From: Zopfochytrium polystomum
Lineage: Eukaryota > Chytridiomycota > Chytridiomycetes > Chytridiales > Chytridiaceae
Length of the DNA: 64,000 nucleotides
Reading direction: 5' to 3'
Assembly (NCBI GenBank): GCA_025765615.1
Contig: JAIVFJ010000001.1
Coordinates: forward strand, 868,001-932,000
In this document: positions 9,501 to 20,224 of the stretch, piece by piece
Position numbering within the stretch: position 1 is the first letter of the stretch
How the letters are laid out: the number at the start of each line of letters is the position of its first letter
Notes under the pieces: model-generated
What the model was told of the DNA's origin: nothing
What the model saw: the letters and a program-made list of their open reading frames with translations, nothing else
The model's database searches: none
Translations under genes and position numbers: made by a program

Positions 9501-11707
9501 TTAAACCTTCAGAGCCTGCACCTTGTTTCCAAAGGCAACAGCCACCCAGTCCGTGTTCGCCGCCGACCAGCTGACGTTGTTGATTTCCGCGCCCGCCTTG
9601 TACGTCAGCATCGGCTCGCACACCTTGCGCGACCGCGACGCCTGCGAAATATCCCACACCAGCGCGTTGCTGTCGCTCGCTATGGGAATGGAACGGAATG
9701 AAAAAAAAATTTTTTTTTTTTATGGAGCCAAGGCTGGGTTAGAAGAGAGGCAAATCCATCAGCCAAATACGAGTGAAACTGACAAACGCTGCAAGCGTGC
9801 GAGGCAGAGTGCGGCGCCCAGACGACGCCGTTCACGGTCGCGCCGTGTCCGACCAGCTCGACGACCGGAGCGGCTGGGTAGCGGATGTCGAGGATCAGAA
9901 CGGACGCCGCGCCCATCTGGAACGTTGCAAGGTAGTTTGGGTCCTGCTTGTTCCACGAGAGCCGCAGCAGCGGTGGGCTTTCCATGGACATGTTTCCTGT
10001 CCAATGAAGGGGGCGCGTAAGAGGCGGCTGAAAAGTAGATGGAGAGTGAAGTCGTCATTTACCTGATTTTGAAGAGTTGTGGGCACCAACGGACGGGACC
10101 ATGACGGGTGACGTTTCGTACAAGATCGTCGAGTGCTCCAGCGCCCGCAAATCAAACATGCGGACGGACCCGTCTGCGCCAACGCTAGCAAAAATGTCGG
10201 TTCCGCGGGCGAATGCTACGTCGTAGACTTCCTTGTCGTGGGCTATCAGCTGCGTCTTTGCTTGCTGGGTCTGGGGACAGGTCGCGTTAAATAGGGCGCG
10301 ACGCAAGGCGTTTGGGAACTCACGCTAATGTCCCAGACAGTGCAAGTGGTGTCGACACTGCTCGTCACGCACATTGACGGATTCGTTTCGTTCCAGTCGA
10401 ACGATGTCAGTGGCGCGCAGTGATCCTTTTTGCCCTGTTGCATAGGTTGAAGGTCAATAAGACCCTTGTTACTGCATGTTTAGATACCTGATTGCTTCTC
10501 GAGTGACTCATGAGAGTTGCCCTGCACTGTACTTTGTAGCGACTGTCGGGCAAGCTTCCTCTGCGACTCAAAGATCCGATCCGGTTCGATACGGCCATGT
10601 CGTCGACCCCTTGCGTGACGCTATTGACGTCGGTGTTCGAGAGTTCGTAGATACGGAGGAAATCGCCCGAGGCTGCAAAAAGATCAGGTCCAGGAGAGCT
10701 CTTTGGAGCGTGGAACAGAAATGAGTACGTTTGGATTTAGGAGCCTTTGAGTTTGTTACCTTGAACGGTGACCAGAGAAACTTTGTTGCAGGGTACGGAT
10801 GGTCCACCTCCGCGATCTTTACAAAAACGCTTGCACCGTCAAACAGTTGGATGATCTCCAGCTTCGCACGAAAAAGTGTGGCGAATACAAACGTCAGCCC
10901 GCATTTCAAGTATTCCCAGTGCACACACAACCTTACCTTGTTCCGATGGTCCTCGACGAAGCTGCCGACCCCGATCCGAAACTCGCTAGGACGCTGCGAC
11001 CAGTGCAGACTGTAAGTCGGCCACGGCGCCTGGTAGTCGTAGATGAATCTGTTCAGCCGTAGCGCTCCCTCCCCCGCCGTCGCGTTGCTCGACCCGTCCG
11101 ACGCCCGCGATCCACCGTTCACGTCGTCCCCGGCGCCGCCGCCTCCACCGCCACCACCGCCGCCGTCGACGCTGCTGCCCCCGCCACCACCCCCGCCGCC
11201 GCTGGAGCTTCCGACGCTGGAGCTTCCGACGCCGCCGCTGCCGCCGGAGCTGCCGCCGCCAGCGCCGCCTGCTGCGCCGCCACCGCCGGGCCCGCGGGTG
11301 GTCGCCGCCACACCGTCGGCAGGGAGGAGCGCATCGGAGCTGCCGATGCGGGTCCACGGGTTCGCGATTTCTGGCGGCGACGGCGGCGGCGGTGAGGCGC
11401 TGCCGAACGAGGACGCGACCGAGGACGGCCGGGTGGGGCTGGTGTGCGGCATCGGCGGGGGTCCAAGGAGATCGACGAGATCGGCTATGCGGGGGCTGCT
11501 GGAAGGATCGTCCGGATCGCGGTAAGCCGGGTCGAAGGAGGCATTGTGAAGGAGCACATGGGTATGGGGCAGATCTATTACGGCGGCGGCAGTGCTGGCA
11601 GTCGTGTGGTGGCGGAGATTGAAGGTGAAGGGGTTGTGGTCCTTGTCCTTGACGGCTCCACGGGCAGTGCCGGCCGTGCCGTCGAGGACGGACGCCGAAC
11701 CAACCAT
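9501..11707 (-). CDS. DCAF7: DCAF7/WDR68-type WD40 scaffold protein with a long N-terminal extension
   Basis: Seven exons on the minus strand: 11707-10937, 10861-10760, 10700-10488, 10434-10324, 10270-10063, 9996-9784 and 9679-9501. All phases agree (598 residues). The core from about residue 217 follows the DCAF7/WDR68/TTG1 family closely. It has [113 protein letters not shown] and the C-terminal EINNVSW. In animals and plants this propeller scaffolds DYRK/HIPK kinases and CUL4-DDB1 ligases. The first 216 residues are atypical: a low-complexity Pro/Ser/Gly region with long Gly runs encoded near 11140-11300. Human DCAF7 has about 340 residues in total, so the extension is unusual. There is also a Ser/Arg-rich insert before the LTSFDW blade. 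Confidence 0.9.
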
Positions 11708-11951
11708 GGATAAATACTTGTCACAAAAACCGAACCATAGGGTGATCGACTGAGGTGGGAATTCACACTTCCAACTGATCATGATATTGACTATTTGCAG
11801 ACTGTTTGCAGCTAGAGTCTTTATTGTTTTGATGTTGTATCCTAAGATTCCCCCCAAAAAATACAAACAATGTAAAAAACCTTTTGGGGCTGCGTTTCTA
11901 CTGCTTCAGAATTGACGTGAGCCCTTGTAGTACGGCAGGCCAAATAAGACA

Positions 11952-12677
11952 ATGTATTTAAATGAAGTTAAACCTTCACACATCCTTCGCCAAGGGGAAG
12001 TATGCTGGATTGCAATTGAAGAACCAAGAGATGACACACTTGCCCTGAAAAGGCAAGACTATTTCTTCAACTCCATGAACTCGTGGGCGTTAGGGATATC
12101 CTCATCAATATCCCACATTAAAAAGTTGCCTTCCTACCAAACAGTAAAACGAAAGGGCGCATCAGTGTACTTTGTGTGTGGGAACAGACTGGCACTTAAC
12201 TGCGTCACAGACGAGAACCCCTGATGTGTGAAAAATCATCCCCGCAAAGGAATCTTTCTTTCTTTTGGAGGGTTTGCAATATCTTTCCGCCAACACCATG
12301 TTTACTCTGAGTCCAACTCTGCTTTTGACCAACAAGTTCCCGTTGTGAAGGCTGAGGGTGACCAAATGGCTGCCGTAACCTTCCTAAAGCAAGCGCTTGC
12401 CGAGTTGAATGTTCAATGCAGCAACCCCATGCTCGCATTGCACAGCCAAGATCGAGTTTTCAAGCTAAATTTTCCGAACTTGGCTATCAAATTTTTGAGA
12501 ATGAACGACTGCACCAGAAGGCAGGCGGAGCACGCTGACCGTGTTCTTGGAATAGGGAACGCAATGAGACTATCGTGCACGTCGACACTGGCGTACATGT
12601 ACTTCACAAATCTTTTGAGAATGGTTCTTGAGAAGCGGCACCACAAGTTGACTCGGTCCCCAGCCGCCCCAAAATGA
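11952..12677 (+). mobile_element. Ty1/copia retrotransposon relic (end of RT to RNase H)
   Basis: Two adjacent frames read like the end of reverse transcriptase and RNase H of a copia element. The first shows MNSWALG...HIKKLPSYQTVKRKG...GNRLALNCVTDENP, which fits the MxxPxxxHWxAxxRILRYL...GxxLxLxGYTDAD region. The second shows RKGIFLSFGGFAISFRQ, then the equivalent of TEAEYMA (KAEGDQMAA), then LKQALAELNV and a decayed KHIDIRYHFIRE block. A stop at 12222-12224 separates them. Catalytic Asp residues are mostly lost, so the copy is dead. No LTRs are visible nearby. Confidence 0.55.
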
Positions 12678-12730
12678 GTTCGCGTTGAAGTGAACAAAAT
12701 GTACTACATCTGAGCCCACATGGTGTGTCC

Positions 12731-13111
12731 TCAAGCTTGCCCGTCTTTGCGTGGCGTGCGCCGGCGATTGATGCCTGGCGAGGGCGCTGCGGTCGCGGGA
12801 GCGTTTTCCAGTGGACGTACGCGATCGATACGCCGCCGGCGTCGATCTCGCGAACAGCGGCTTCTGTTGCAACGACCGGCGTCGCCTGGCCGCGGTCCAG
12901 AATGCTTGGCGATTCGGCGAGCGACACAGGTGCGGCCCAGAGGGCGAGGAACATTGCGCTCCAGATCGCGTCGTCGGCAGCTCGGAGCGACCAGCGCTTT
13001 GATGTGCGGCAGAGTCTGGCGAGGGATGGACTTGACGTCGGATGCGACGTACGTGATCATGCGGAACAGAACCTCTTCGGGGATGTTGTCGATGAGGAAT
13101 GGGTGCGCCAC
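12731..13111 (-). pseudogene. F-box gene fragment
   Basis: On the minus strand the frame begins MAHPFLIDNIPEEVLFRMITYVASDVKSI and, after a one-base shift, continues LRAADDAIWSAMFLALWAAP. Together these form a recognisable F-box (IPEEVLFR...ADDAIWSAMF). The reading then runs out without a partner domain. A paralogue of the F-box/WD40 relics is likely. With one frameshift and no downstream propeller I treat it as a fragment. Confidence 0.5.
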
Positions 13112-13858
13112 TGAATGTTGTTGCGTGGTGGACCTTTGGCTATAGGCTGTTGATTTTATTTATGTAGGCCCAGCCCCTGATACCTGGTTTTTTCTATTCT
13201 GTTTGCTTTCCAGACAAGTGCAGTGATTGTCAGTGTCAAGGTTGCTTTCGGAATCTTTTCCTCAGGCGAGGTTGTTGGACGTGAGAACGGGATGAAGCCT
13301 TGACGTCGTCGCCGTCTGTGAGACTACGACCAATAGACGGAATCTTTTGCTGGCAACCAACACAGACGGCAACAGAATATTGATGCAGCTGGTGACCAAC
13401 GAATAATCCCCGCCCGACATTTCTGCTGCCAACCCGGTTTATGATCCAGTCGCTTTCCAGCTGCCTTGCTCCAAGGTTAACAAACACCATCGAGGCCAAT
13501 GACATTGACTTATTTATGTCAATCGATTAAAAATATGGTTGATTGGACCATCTTAAACACTTTGGTAGTGGCAGCGAGTTGACAGCTTGGCCGGTAACGG
13601 GAAGTGAGCTGCTGTGGGAGCGAGTGAGTTTACGTACCGAGGAAAATTGGTTTGTGTAGATAATTTTTTCACGATAAATGTGGCGTTAAGGATCATTTGT
13701 CAAGTGGGACGATCACGTCGTCAGTTCAGCTTGCCACTCCTTAAACTGGATCTTTCACTTTCAATGGCGAGTTGGCATATTCTGTAGATTTGATTCATTT
13801 TTTATTTAGCAAATAATCGAAAACTGGTCCTTGAAAACTTCGTCACACTTTGACCTCA
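13112..13858. other. Intergenic, AT-richer, no gene seen
   Basis: No convincing coding sequence. A 89-residue minus-strand frame at 13236-13505 has no recognisable features. Confidence 0.5.
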
Positions 13859-16800
13859 CTAGAAAGTAATTCTTATCACGGGACTCTCGACAATATCAAA
13901 GCTGGAATCAGTCGCGTTCCTAGCGAGAGCAAAGTGGTGCAGTCCTTTCAACCGCAGCTTATACTCGCCCGCGGGAAGTTTTACGTAGGACGCGTTCGCC
14001 GCGGTCGGGTCTGCAACGACGAACCCACCCCAATAGAACGTGGTCGGGAACACGACTCCTGTTCCGCTTGTCGGTGAGTTTCGTGGCGCCCACTCGTAGT
14101 ACACTTGGTTCGGATCCGCCAGGCTCGCCGTCGAGACGGCCAAGTACCCTGCCCCCCTTTCATTTGCGGCCTTTGATGAGCCCCACACGCCGAGCGCCTT
14201 GAGCGTCTTTTCCACCTGCTCGTCGTTGCCGGCGTACACGGCGTCAAAGTACGAAAGCCGCGTCGTGGTGGCGTAGATCGGCGCAACCATGATGTTGGTC
14301 ACCGACATGTTGAAGACCGCGTTGGCAGACACGAGCACGGACCCGTCGTTGACGTAGAAGCCGGAGACGTACGTGAATGCCGCGGAAGCGTTGACCGAGA
14401 GAATCGGAGCCGTCTTCCAGCGGCCGGCCATGCCGGCGTAGGGCACGTGCTGGATTGTATCGTCGACGTTGTTGGCGACTGCAATGAAGCCCGAGAAGAC
14501 GGGGAACGGCTTTGTGGCGGCAGGTGGCGTCACGCTCACGGGGACTGCTTGAGACGATCCGCCCGCAACGGTCACGTTGAGGACGCTGTCGTGCTTGCTG
14601 CCGAAGCCGATTGTCGCAGAGTTTGTGGTGTATGTTGTCCCGAGGGCGGTTTGAATGTAATCTTGCTTTCCGTCAAACATGTTGACCGTCGCGGCAGGGA
14701 AGCTCGAAATCGAGTAGGTGACGGGCTTGCTGTAGCCGTTTTTGAGGGTAATCGAGTACGACGGCTCTCGAAAGTCCGAGTCGTTCAACGCCAGCGCCGG
14801 CGGGGTCACGACGGTTTTCGCCGTGATCGCGCGGTACACGTTCACAAGCCCCGCGCCCTGCGCAGCAACGGACGCCACGAGGCTGCTCTCAAACATCTTG
14901 ACCGGCTCCGCCCCGTTCATGAAGGCAGCGCGCACGGTCTCGAACGTCGTGTTGCCCTTGCTCTGCACGTAAAGTGCCACCGCGCCCGACATGTACGCCG
15001 CCGCCATCGACGTCCCGTCGTACTCGGCGTAAGCTGTCGCGTACGACTGGCTGCGCGCCGCGAACGGCGAGATCGTTGAGTACATCTGGTCGCCGATGCC
15101 GCCAATGTCCGGTTTGATGTGCAGCTCGGCGTCCAGGCCAGTCGACGAGAAGCTCGACACCGTCCCGCCCGTCGGGAGGTCGAAGATCGACTGGTTTTTG
15201 GTGAGCACGACCGTCGGCGCTTTGGAGGCGAGGATCGCGGCTCCGGCTTCGCGCGACGTTGACGCGGTCGGGATCGGCCCGCCCGAGACGGTCACGATGG
15301 CTCCGCCGTCCGCGTAAATGAGGCAGTATTTAGCTCCGGCGGTGTTGGCGTTTCTTCGTTGTTTTTTTTTCTTCAGTTCAGTGCGTTACCAGACGATTTG
15401 CGAGTTACTTACGTGCATCGCGTGACAGAGCCGCAGCCTTCAGCCCCATCGCAACAAAGCCGTTTTACCCTTTGCTCCATCGCCGACAGAGGAGCAGCCG
15501 TCGTTCTGGACGTTGTTTTTGATGGCGTCAGGAGTGTTGACAAAAATATCCAGCTTCTCCGACAGGTAGCTCAAAGCTTCCGTTGAGGAGGCCGCTGCTC
15601 CACGGGAACGTTACTCCGTCGACGGTCATGACATAGCGGATCGTCTCGTAATTCGCAAAGCTTGGTGGCGGTGAGAAAGAATTTGGCTGCAGTGCAAAAA
15701 ATGACAACTCACTTGGCAACACCAAACCCTCCGAGGGAACCTGCAGGGTTTTCCCCGCTCATGAAGCCTTTGTCGCCGTCGTTGCCGTTGGATGAAACAG
15801 CGATCGATCCTTTGAATATACAAAGAGGAACAGAACCTTTGAGCCTGTACACAGCGAAGATGGAGCGAAATTCGAAAAACAAAGTCCTGACCTGTTGCAC
15901 CAACGCGAGCGGCAGCGACCTGCCTCGACGTCGCTCGGGTACACGGACTCCCACCAAGACTTGAAGGTGTCTTAGTTGCATAATTCCATTTGAATGCCCC
16001 TCGAACTCACCTCAAGTTAATGACGCTCGCCCCGTCGGCAGCCGCCTGATAAATCGCCGCCGCGATGATATCCGTCGTCGTCGTGTCTGCCGCGCAACCA
16101 AAAATCCTATACGCGCCAATCGTCGCCTCGGGCGCGACGCCAACCCACGGTACAAACGGCACAAACCCCTCTCCCGTGACGTTCACCGCCACCCCGGCAA
16201 TGATTCCCGCCACGTGCGAGCCGTGCGCGTCGCCGGAACAGTCGTCCATCGGGTCCGCGTCGGGCACAGCGGTCAGGTTGGCCGACCCGAACCCGTCGCC
16301 GACAAAGTCCCGCCCGAACGCCACCTTGAAGCCCGGCCCGAAACCGCCACCGAGGGCAGGGTGCAGGTAGTACACCCCCGTGTCGATCACGGCTACTTTT
16401 ACGCCCTTGCCCGTCAGCCCGAGCTTGGTCCGCGCGTCGGCGACGCCCGTGCGCGAGTTGATCTTGTCGAGGGGCGCGCTGCTAGGCGCGCCGCGGCGAC
16501 CGTGCGACTTTGGGGCGGAGCGCGTGCGCACGGGGTATGTGTTTACGACGGCCGTTTGGAGGCCGGCTACGACGTTGGAGGCTGGTGATTCGCGAGATCA
16601 GGATAATAAGCAGTAATAAGTAAAACCCCGTCGTGGGCTAACGACCTCCCACACCTTTGTCGGCCGTGCTGCATTCAAAAGAAGCGCCGCAAAAGAGATC
16701 CGTGTTTGTTTCGGTCCGCTGGGAGCAACCCGCGGCGGCGATTTTTGAGGCGGCGTCCTGCAGGTGCTGGTCGCAGTCGGCGCCGGCAGGAAACTCGAGA

Positions 16801-16952
16801 TGCGCCATGTTGGGAAGGTGGCTGCCGCCGGTCTGCCCAGCGGATACGTTCGGCCTTGGAGCGGTGGCTGCATGCGGAATGACGGCGGCGGCGGCGGCGG
16901 CGAGAAGGACAAACGTGACGGCGTTGAGGCGAGTCGGTTCGCTGGTCCGCAT
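13859..16952 (-). CDS. Secreted subtilisin-like serine protease (S8), one apparent single-base frameshift
   Basis: Exons on the minus strand are 16952-16646, 16581-16011, 15959-15892, 15809-15713, 15660-15564, 15505-15413 and 15353-13859. Exon 1 has a signal peptide (LNAVTFVLLAAAAAAVIPHA) and the start of an I9-type propeptide ending QTAVVNTYPV. The catalytic triad is visible: Asp about residue 169 (VAVIDTGV), His about 222 (DAHGSHVAGIIAG) and Ser in YDGTSMAAAY. The oxyanion region reads SSNGNDG. A PA-like insert precedes the Ser block, and a Fn3-like C-terminal region follows (about 900 residues in all, normal for large fungal or Vpr-like subtilases). Exon 6 needs one G fewer in the run at 15444-15447 to pass from KTALLRW to EGCGSVTRC. 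With that change every phase agrees. This may be a real frameshift or a sequence error. The likely role is extracellular protein degradation. Confidence 0.8.
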
Positions 16953-17440
16953 ACTGGGCGGCGGAGGTGGGGTCTGGTGGATTCTCCACGGATGCGAAAT
17001 GTTTGGTTTTTCAGCCTTGCTTTTCCGCATTATTAGTAAATATATTCCAATTCGCCACGGGATTCTCCACCAAACAACGAAAAATTTTCACTACTCGTGG
17101 AATTCCGCCCAAACACGCGGAATATCTTGCTCTAGTCTTGTTCCAATCGAGTCCAGTGAAATCTCTCGCTTGTTACCAACGTAGCCTGTGTTGTTAAGAG
17201 CTCAACTCGGGAGAGGGTTCTACGACAAAGTGACTCCGTGCGAAGTAAGTGTTCAATAGTAGTACGATCGCAATCAAACACCTCGGTTTTCAAATTAGAA
17301 GACGCTCTTCGTGTGGTCACCAGAGCACCTTCACCGGACCAAAGAAGGAAGGATTGAGTCCACGACAGCGTGTGTCAAGTTGTGAGAGGGAGGCGGCACG
17401 TGCACGACCTTGTCAAAAGCAACAATCAGACACCCCCGCG
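16953..17440. other. Intergenic between divergent protease and SRP9 genes
   Basis: Upstream region shared by the minus-strand protease gene and the plus-strand SRP9 gene. No TATA box is obvious and no other gene is seen. Confidence 0.5.
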
Positions 17441-18126
17441 ATGTACTTCGACTCGTGGGACGAGTTCGCTGCCGCCGTCGAGAAGATGTATGTCGCCGCG
17501 CCCGTCAAGGTAACTTTCCTCTCGTTCGCGATGCGCTCATCGAAAGTATCGCGATCGGTGGCCGATCCAGATCCTGGGGCTGTTTCCTCCTCCGCTGATA
17601 CTCGCTTACCCCCATTGTTCCCCATTCTTCCCCAGACGCGCTTCGTCGTCAAGTACCGCCACTGCGACGGCAACTTTGTCCTGAGAGCGACCGACGGGCC
17701 ATCAGTTGAGTAGTGAGATCTGAGTGCACCACACCCCCCCCCCCCCCCCCCCCCCCCCCAGCCTCTCAACCCCTCCTCCCTCCTTCTTCCTCCTCCTCAT
17801 CCGCACAGACGTTCAGTTTCAAGAGCGACAAGCAGCAGGACCTGAAGCACCTGAACCGCCTCACGATCGCGCTGATGCAAAAGATGCAAAACAGGCGGGC
17901 GAAGCCGGCGCCCGCGCCGCCCGCGCCTGGTGCAGGTGCGGCTGATTTTTTTTTTTAAGCTGGCCCCCCCGCCTTGCTGAGTTTTATTTTGCACGCCCCG
18001 TCGTGTTTTGCAGATCCGGCGGCGGCGGCGGAATCCGCGAAGGCGCCAGCGGCTGGGGCAAAGACGACGGGATCGTCTGCGGCGCCGGCGAGCGGGAAGA
18101 AGAAGGGGAACAAGAAGAAGAAGTGA
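17441..18126 (+). CDS. SRP9: Signal recognition particle 9 kDa subunit
   Basis: Four exons (17441-17509, 17636-17704, 17809-17935, 18014-18126) join in phases 0, 0, 1 to give 125 residues. The N-terminus MYFDSWDEFAAAVEKMYVAA and the following TRFVVKYRHCDGNFVLRATD match the SRP9 signature (WEEFxxAAExLYxxxPxKxRxVxKYRHxDGxLxxKVTD), followed by TFSFKSDKQQDLKHLNRL. SRP9 pairs with SRP14 on the Alu domain of SRP RNA and slows translation while ribosomes are targeted to the ER. The C-terminus extends beyond the animal protein as an Ala/Pro/Lys-rich tail ending in KKKGNKKKK. Intron 2 starts with a GTTGAG donor and contains a 26-bp C run. Confidence 0.9.
17734..17759. repeat. C26 homopolymer in SRP9 intron 2
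   Basis: Uninterrupted run of 26 C inside the second intron of SRP9. Confidence 0.9.
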
Positions 18127-18328
18127 TTGCCGCGCATGGGGCTGCTGAGTTGGGAGCGGCACAGCGAGATCGGTTTAGTTGAGAGGAGGAGGAGGAGTAC
18201 CCCGTAAACTTGTTGTCATTCTTTTCTTGCGTATATTTCACTGCACCACTAAATCCATATGACGTCAACAAATGGACGAGACGAAGCCTTTCCGCTATTT
18301 GCTTGCTGCCTTTGAATTCATCGCCCCC

Positions 18329-19616
18329 TTACTTCGTCGGCACCTTCAGGTTGAGCAGCGACCATATTCTGGGAACCATGAGATCGCCCGCCTAGCGTGA
18401 ATTAGTGATGGGCGTGTCATGTAAAGGACGAAAGTCAGTTCAAGCGTCTCCAAGAATAACCATCATGATCGCACGCAATTAACGCACCTTAAACATCCAC
18501 GTCGTCCAGTCCCCAAACACAAACCCAAACGGCAGCTGCGACGTTCCGCCGTTCCGCCCAAAAGAAACCACCAGAATCAGGCTCGTCGCCGGCTTGTATT
18601 CCCTGCTCGCCGCGCGGCCCTTGACCAGCGCCGCAATATTCCCCGCCACCACCGGCGCCTGGCCCTCAATGACGTACGCCTCCTTCAGCTCGTCCAGAGT
18701 GCTCACGTCCCCGAGCGCAAACACCCGCTCATGCCCGACCACTTGCCCCGTCGCCAGCGTCCGCACGTACCCACGCTCGTTGACTGCCGCGGGACCCAGC
18801 CCTGCGACCACCGCCTCGCTGTGCGGACGCCCGGCCCCCGTCGTGAGGAAGACTAGGTCCGCCGCGAAGGACCCGCCGGATGTCGTCGTCAACGTCGTCG
18901 GCGCCAAAGAGTACCCCACCGTCCACGCCCCCGCCGGCACGCCGCCGGAGACCCGCTGGCCCGTGTGCACGCGCACCTTCTCCGCTCGCGCAATTCGCGC
19001 CGCGGTGGCGGTGATCATTGCGGGTTGGATCTTTTTCGAGGACGAGAGGACCGTCGGGCCGGAGGTGAGAAGGTCGACGGTGAGGTGCGGGAAGTCTGTC
19101 GCGAGCTCCCCGGCGAGCTCGATGCCGACGGCTGTGAGGTGTGAGAGAGAAGGGAAGGAAACGTGTGCCGAGTGAGACGATGCCGCTCGCAAGGAAAGAG
19201 CGCAAACGCGCCCGACAACAAGAAGTGCAGCAGTTAAGAAAAAGAAACACAACAGTACTCACGTCCACCCCCGACAATCGCCACCGTCTTTGCACCTTCT
19301 AACGCCTCCCTGACCGCCCTCGCCTCCTCGATCCACCCCTCCCTCGTCGTCGCCCTCGCCTGCCCCGGCGACGGCGCCGCCGACCCCGTCGCGACCACCA
19401 CGTAGTCGAACTCTACCACGCGCCCGTCCTCCAGCACCACCTCGTGCTCCCGCACCGCCGCCGCGCGCGCGTGGATGACCGTGGCGTGCGGCAGGTTGCG
19501 GAAGAGGCCGTCGTAGGGAACCCAGATGGTTTCGGCGGCGCGCGCGTCGACGACGCCGCGTACGGCTGCGATGGTGTTGTGGAAGTGCGTGCGGGGCTCG
19601 ATGAGGGTGATGCAGG

Positions 19617-19664
<48 letters not shown>

Positions 19665-20022
19665 CGTGCGTGCGTTTTGGTTTTTTTTTTTTTTTTTTTT
19701 TTTAGGGAGCGGAGGGTTGGACACAGAAAGGGCTTCTTGAAGCAACAACTCACGGACGAGCCGAGCGCCTGTTCGAGGCTCTTGATTGTGAAGACACCCC
19801 CAAAAGAGCCCTTTTTGGATTGTGGATGGGGGGTGGTAAAGGGGGAGGGGTCCCCATGGTTGTATTAGGGTAATGCAAGGTCAGCAAGGTCCGCATTTCA
19901 CTTCCTCCTACTGTACTCCCTTCTCGAGCTCTCTCACCACCTCCCTCTTGCTCTCCCTCCCCAGTCAACGCCCTCCCCCTCACCCCGACGATGACAATGT
20001 GCGGCGAAGCAGGCGGCGACAT
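18329..20022 (-). CDS. AIFM2/FSP1-like FAD-dependent NAD(P)H oxidoreductase, copy A
   Basis: Five exons on the minus strand: 20022-19984, 19810-19754, 19617-19263, 19131-18488 and 18391-18329 (385 residues). Phases agree, and four of the five exon lengths are identical to copy B. Visible motifs are the N-terminal dinucleotide fold HIVIVG-GSFGG, ATG near FDYVVVATGSAAPSPG, the second fold VAIVGGGPVGIELAGE, and VFALGDVSTL near the C-terminus. The last 20-codon exon encodes AGDLMVPRIWSLLNLK. The order matches AIF/AMID-type pyridine nucleotide-disulphide oxidoreductases of about 370 residues, which reduce quinones and limit lipid peroxidation in animals. The substrate here is unknown. Intron 2 holds the (TG)n/T repeat. 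A palindrome lies 187 bp upstream. Confidence 0.88.
19619..19703. repeat. (TG)n followed by T23 in intron 2 of AIFM2-like copy A
   Basis: About 21 TG units (19619-19660), CGTG units, then T23 (19681-19703). Copy B lacks this in the same intron, so the expansion arose after duplication. Confidence 0.9.
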
Positions 20023-20208
20023 GACTCTGATCTTGCGTGTGTGTGTTAGTGTGTTTTGCGTTTTTCTTTTTTCTTCTTTTGTGATTCAGTTGGGGGAACG
20101 GGTGCAGCCCTTGTTAAATAGATTGTCGGAAAACTTTACAGAAATCTCCGACAGCCTCTGCAACATCACGCAATGGGGCAGGGTTTCTAAGCCGGTCGCG
20201 GAAGTCGC

Positions 20209-20224
20209 GGAGGTCGCCACCTCC
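20209..20224. promoter_or_regulatory. 16-bp palindrome upstream of AIFM2-like copy A
   Basis: GGAGGTCGCCACCTCC, one base off the perfect palindrome GGAGGTCGCGACCTCC seen at 20565 and 23661. It lies 187 bp before the ATG of copy A. A regulatory role is inferred only from position and recurrence. Confidence 0.45.

Noticed and set aside
10986..11525. Arg-rich and Pro-rich frames on both strands
   Set aside because: Shadows of the Gly-coding GGC/GGT runs of the DCAF7 extension.
13236..13505. 89-residue minus-strand open frame
   Set aside because: No recognisable motif, no TATA box at the usual distance, and no paralogue in the window.
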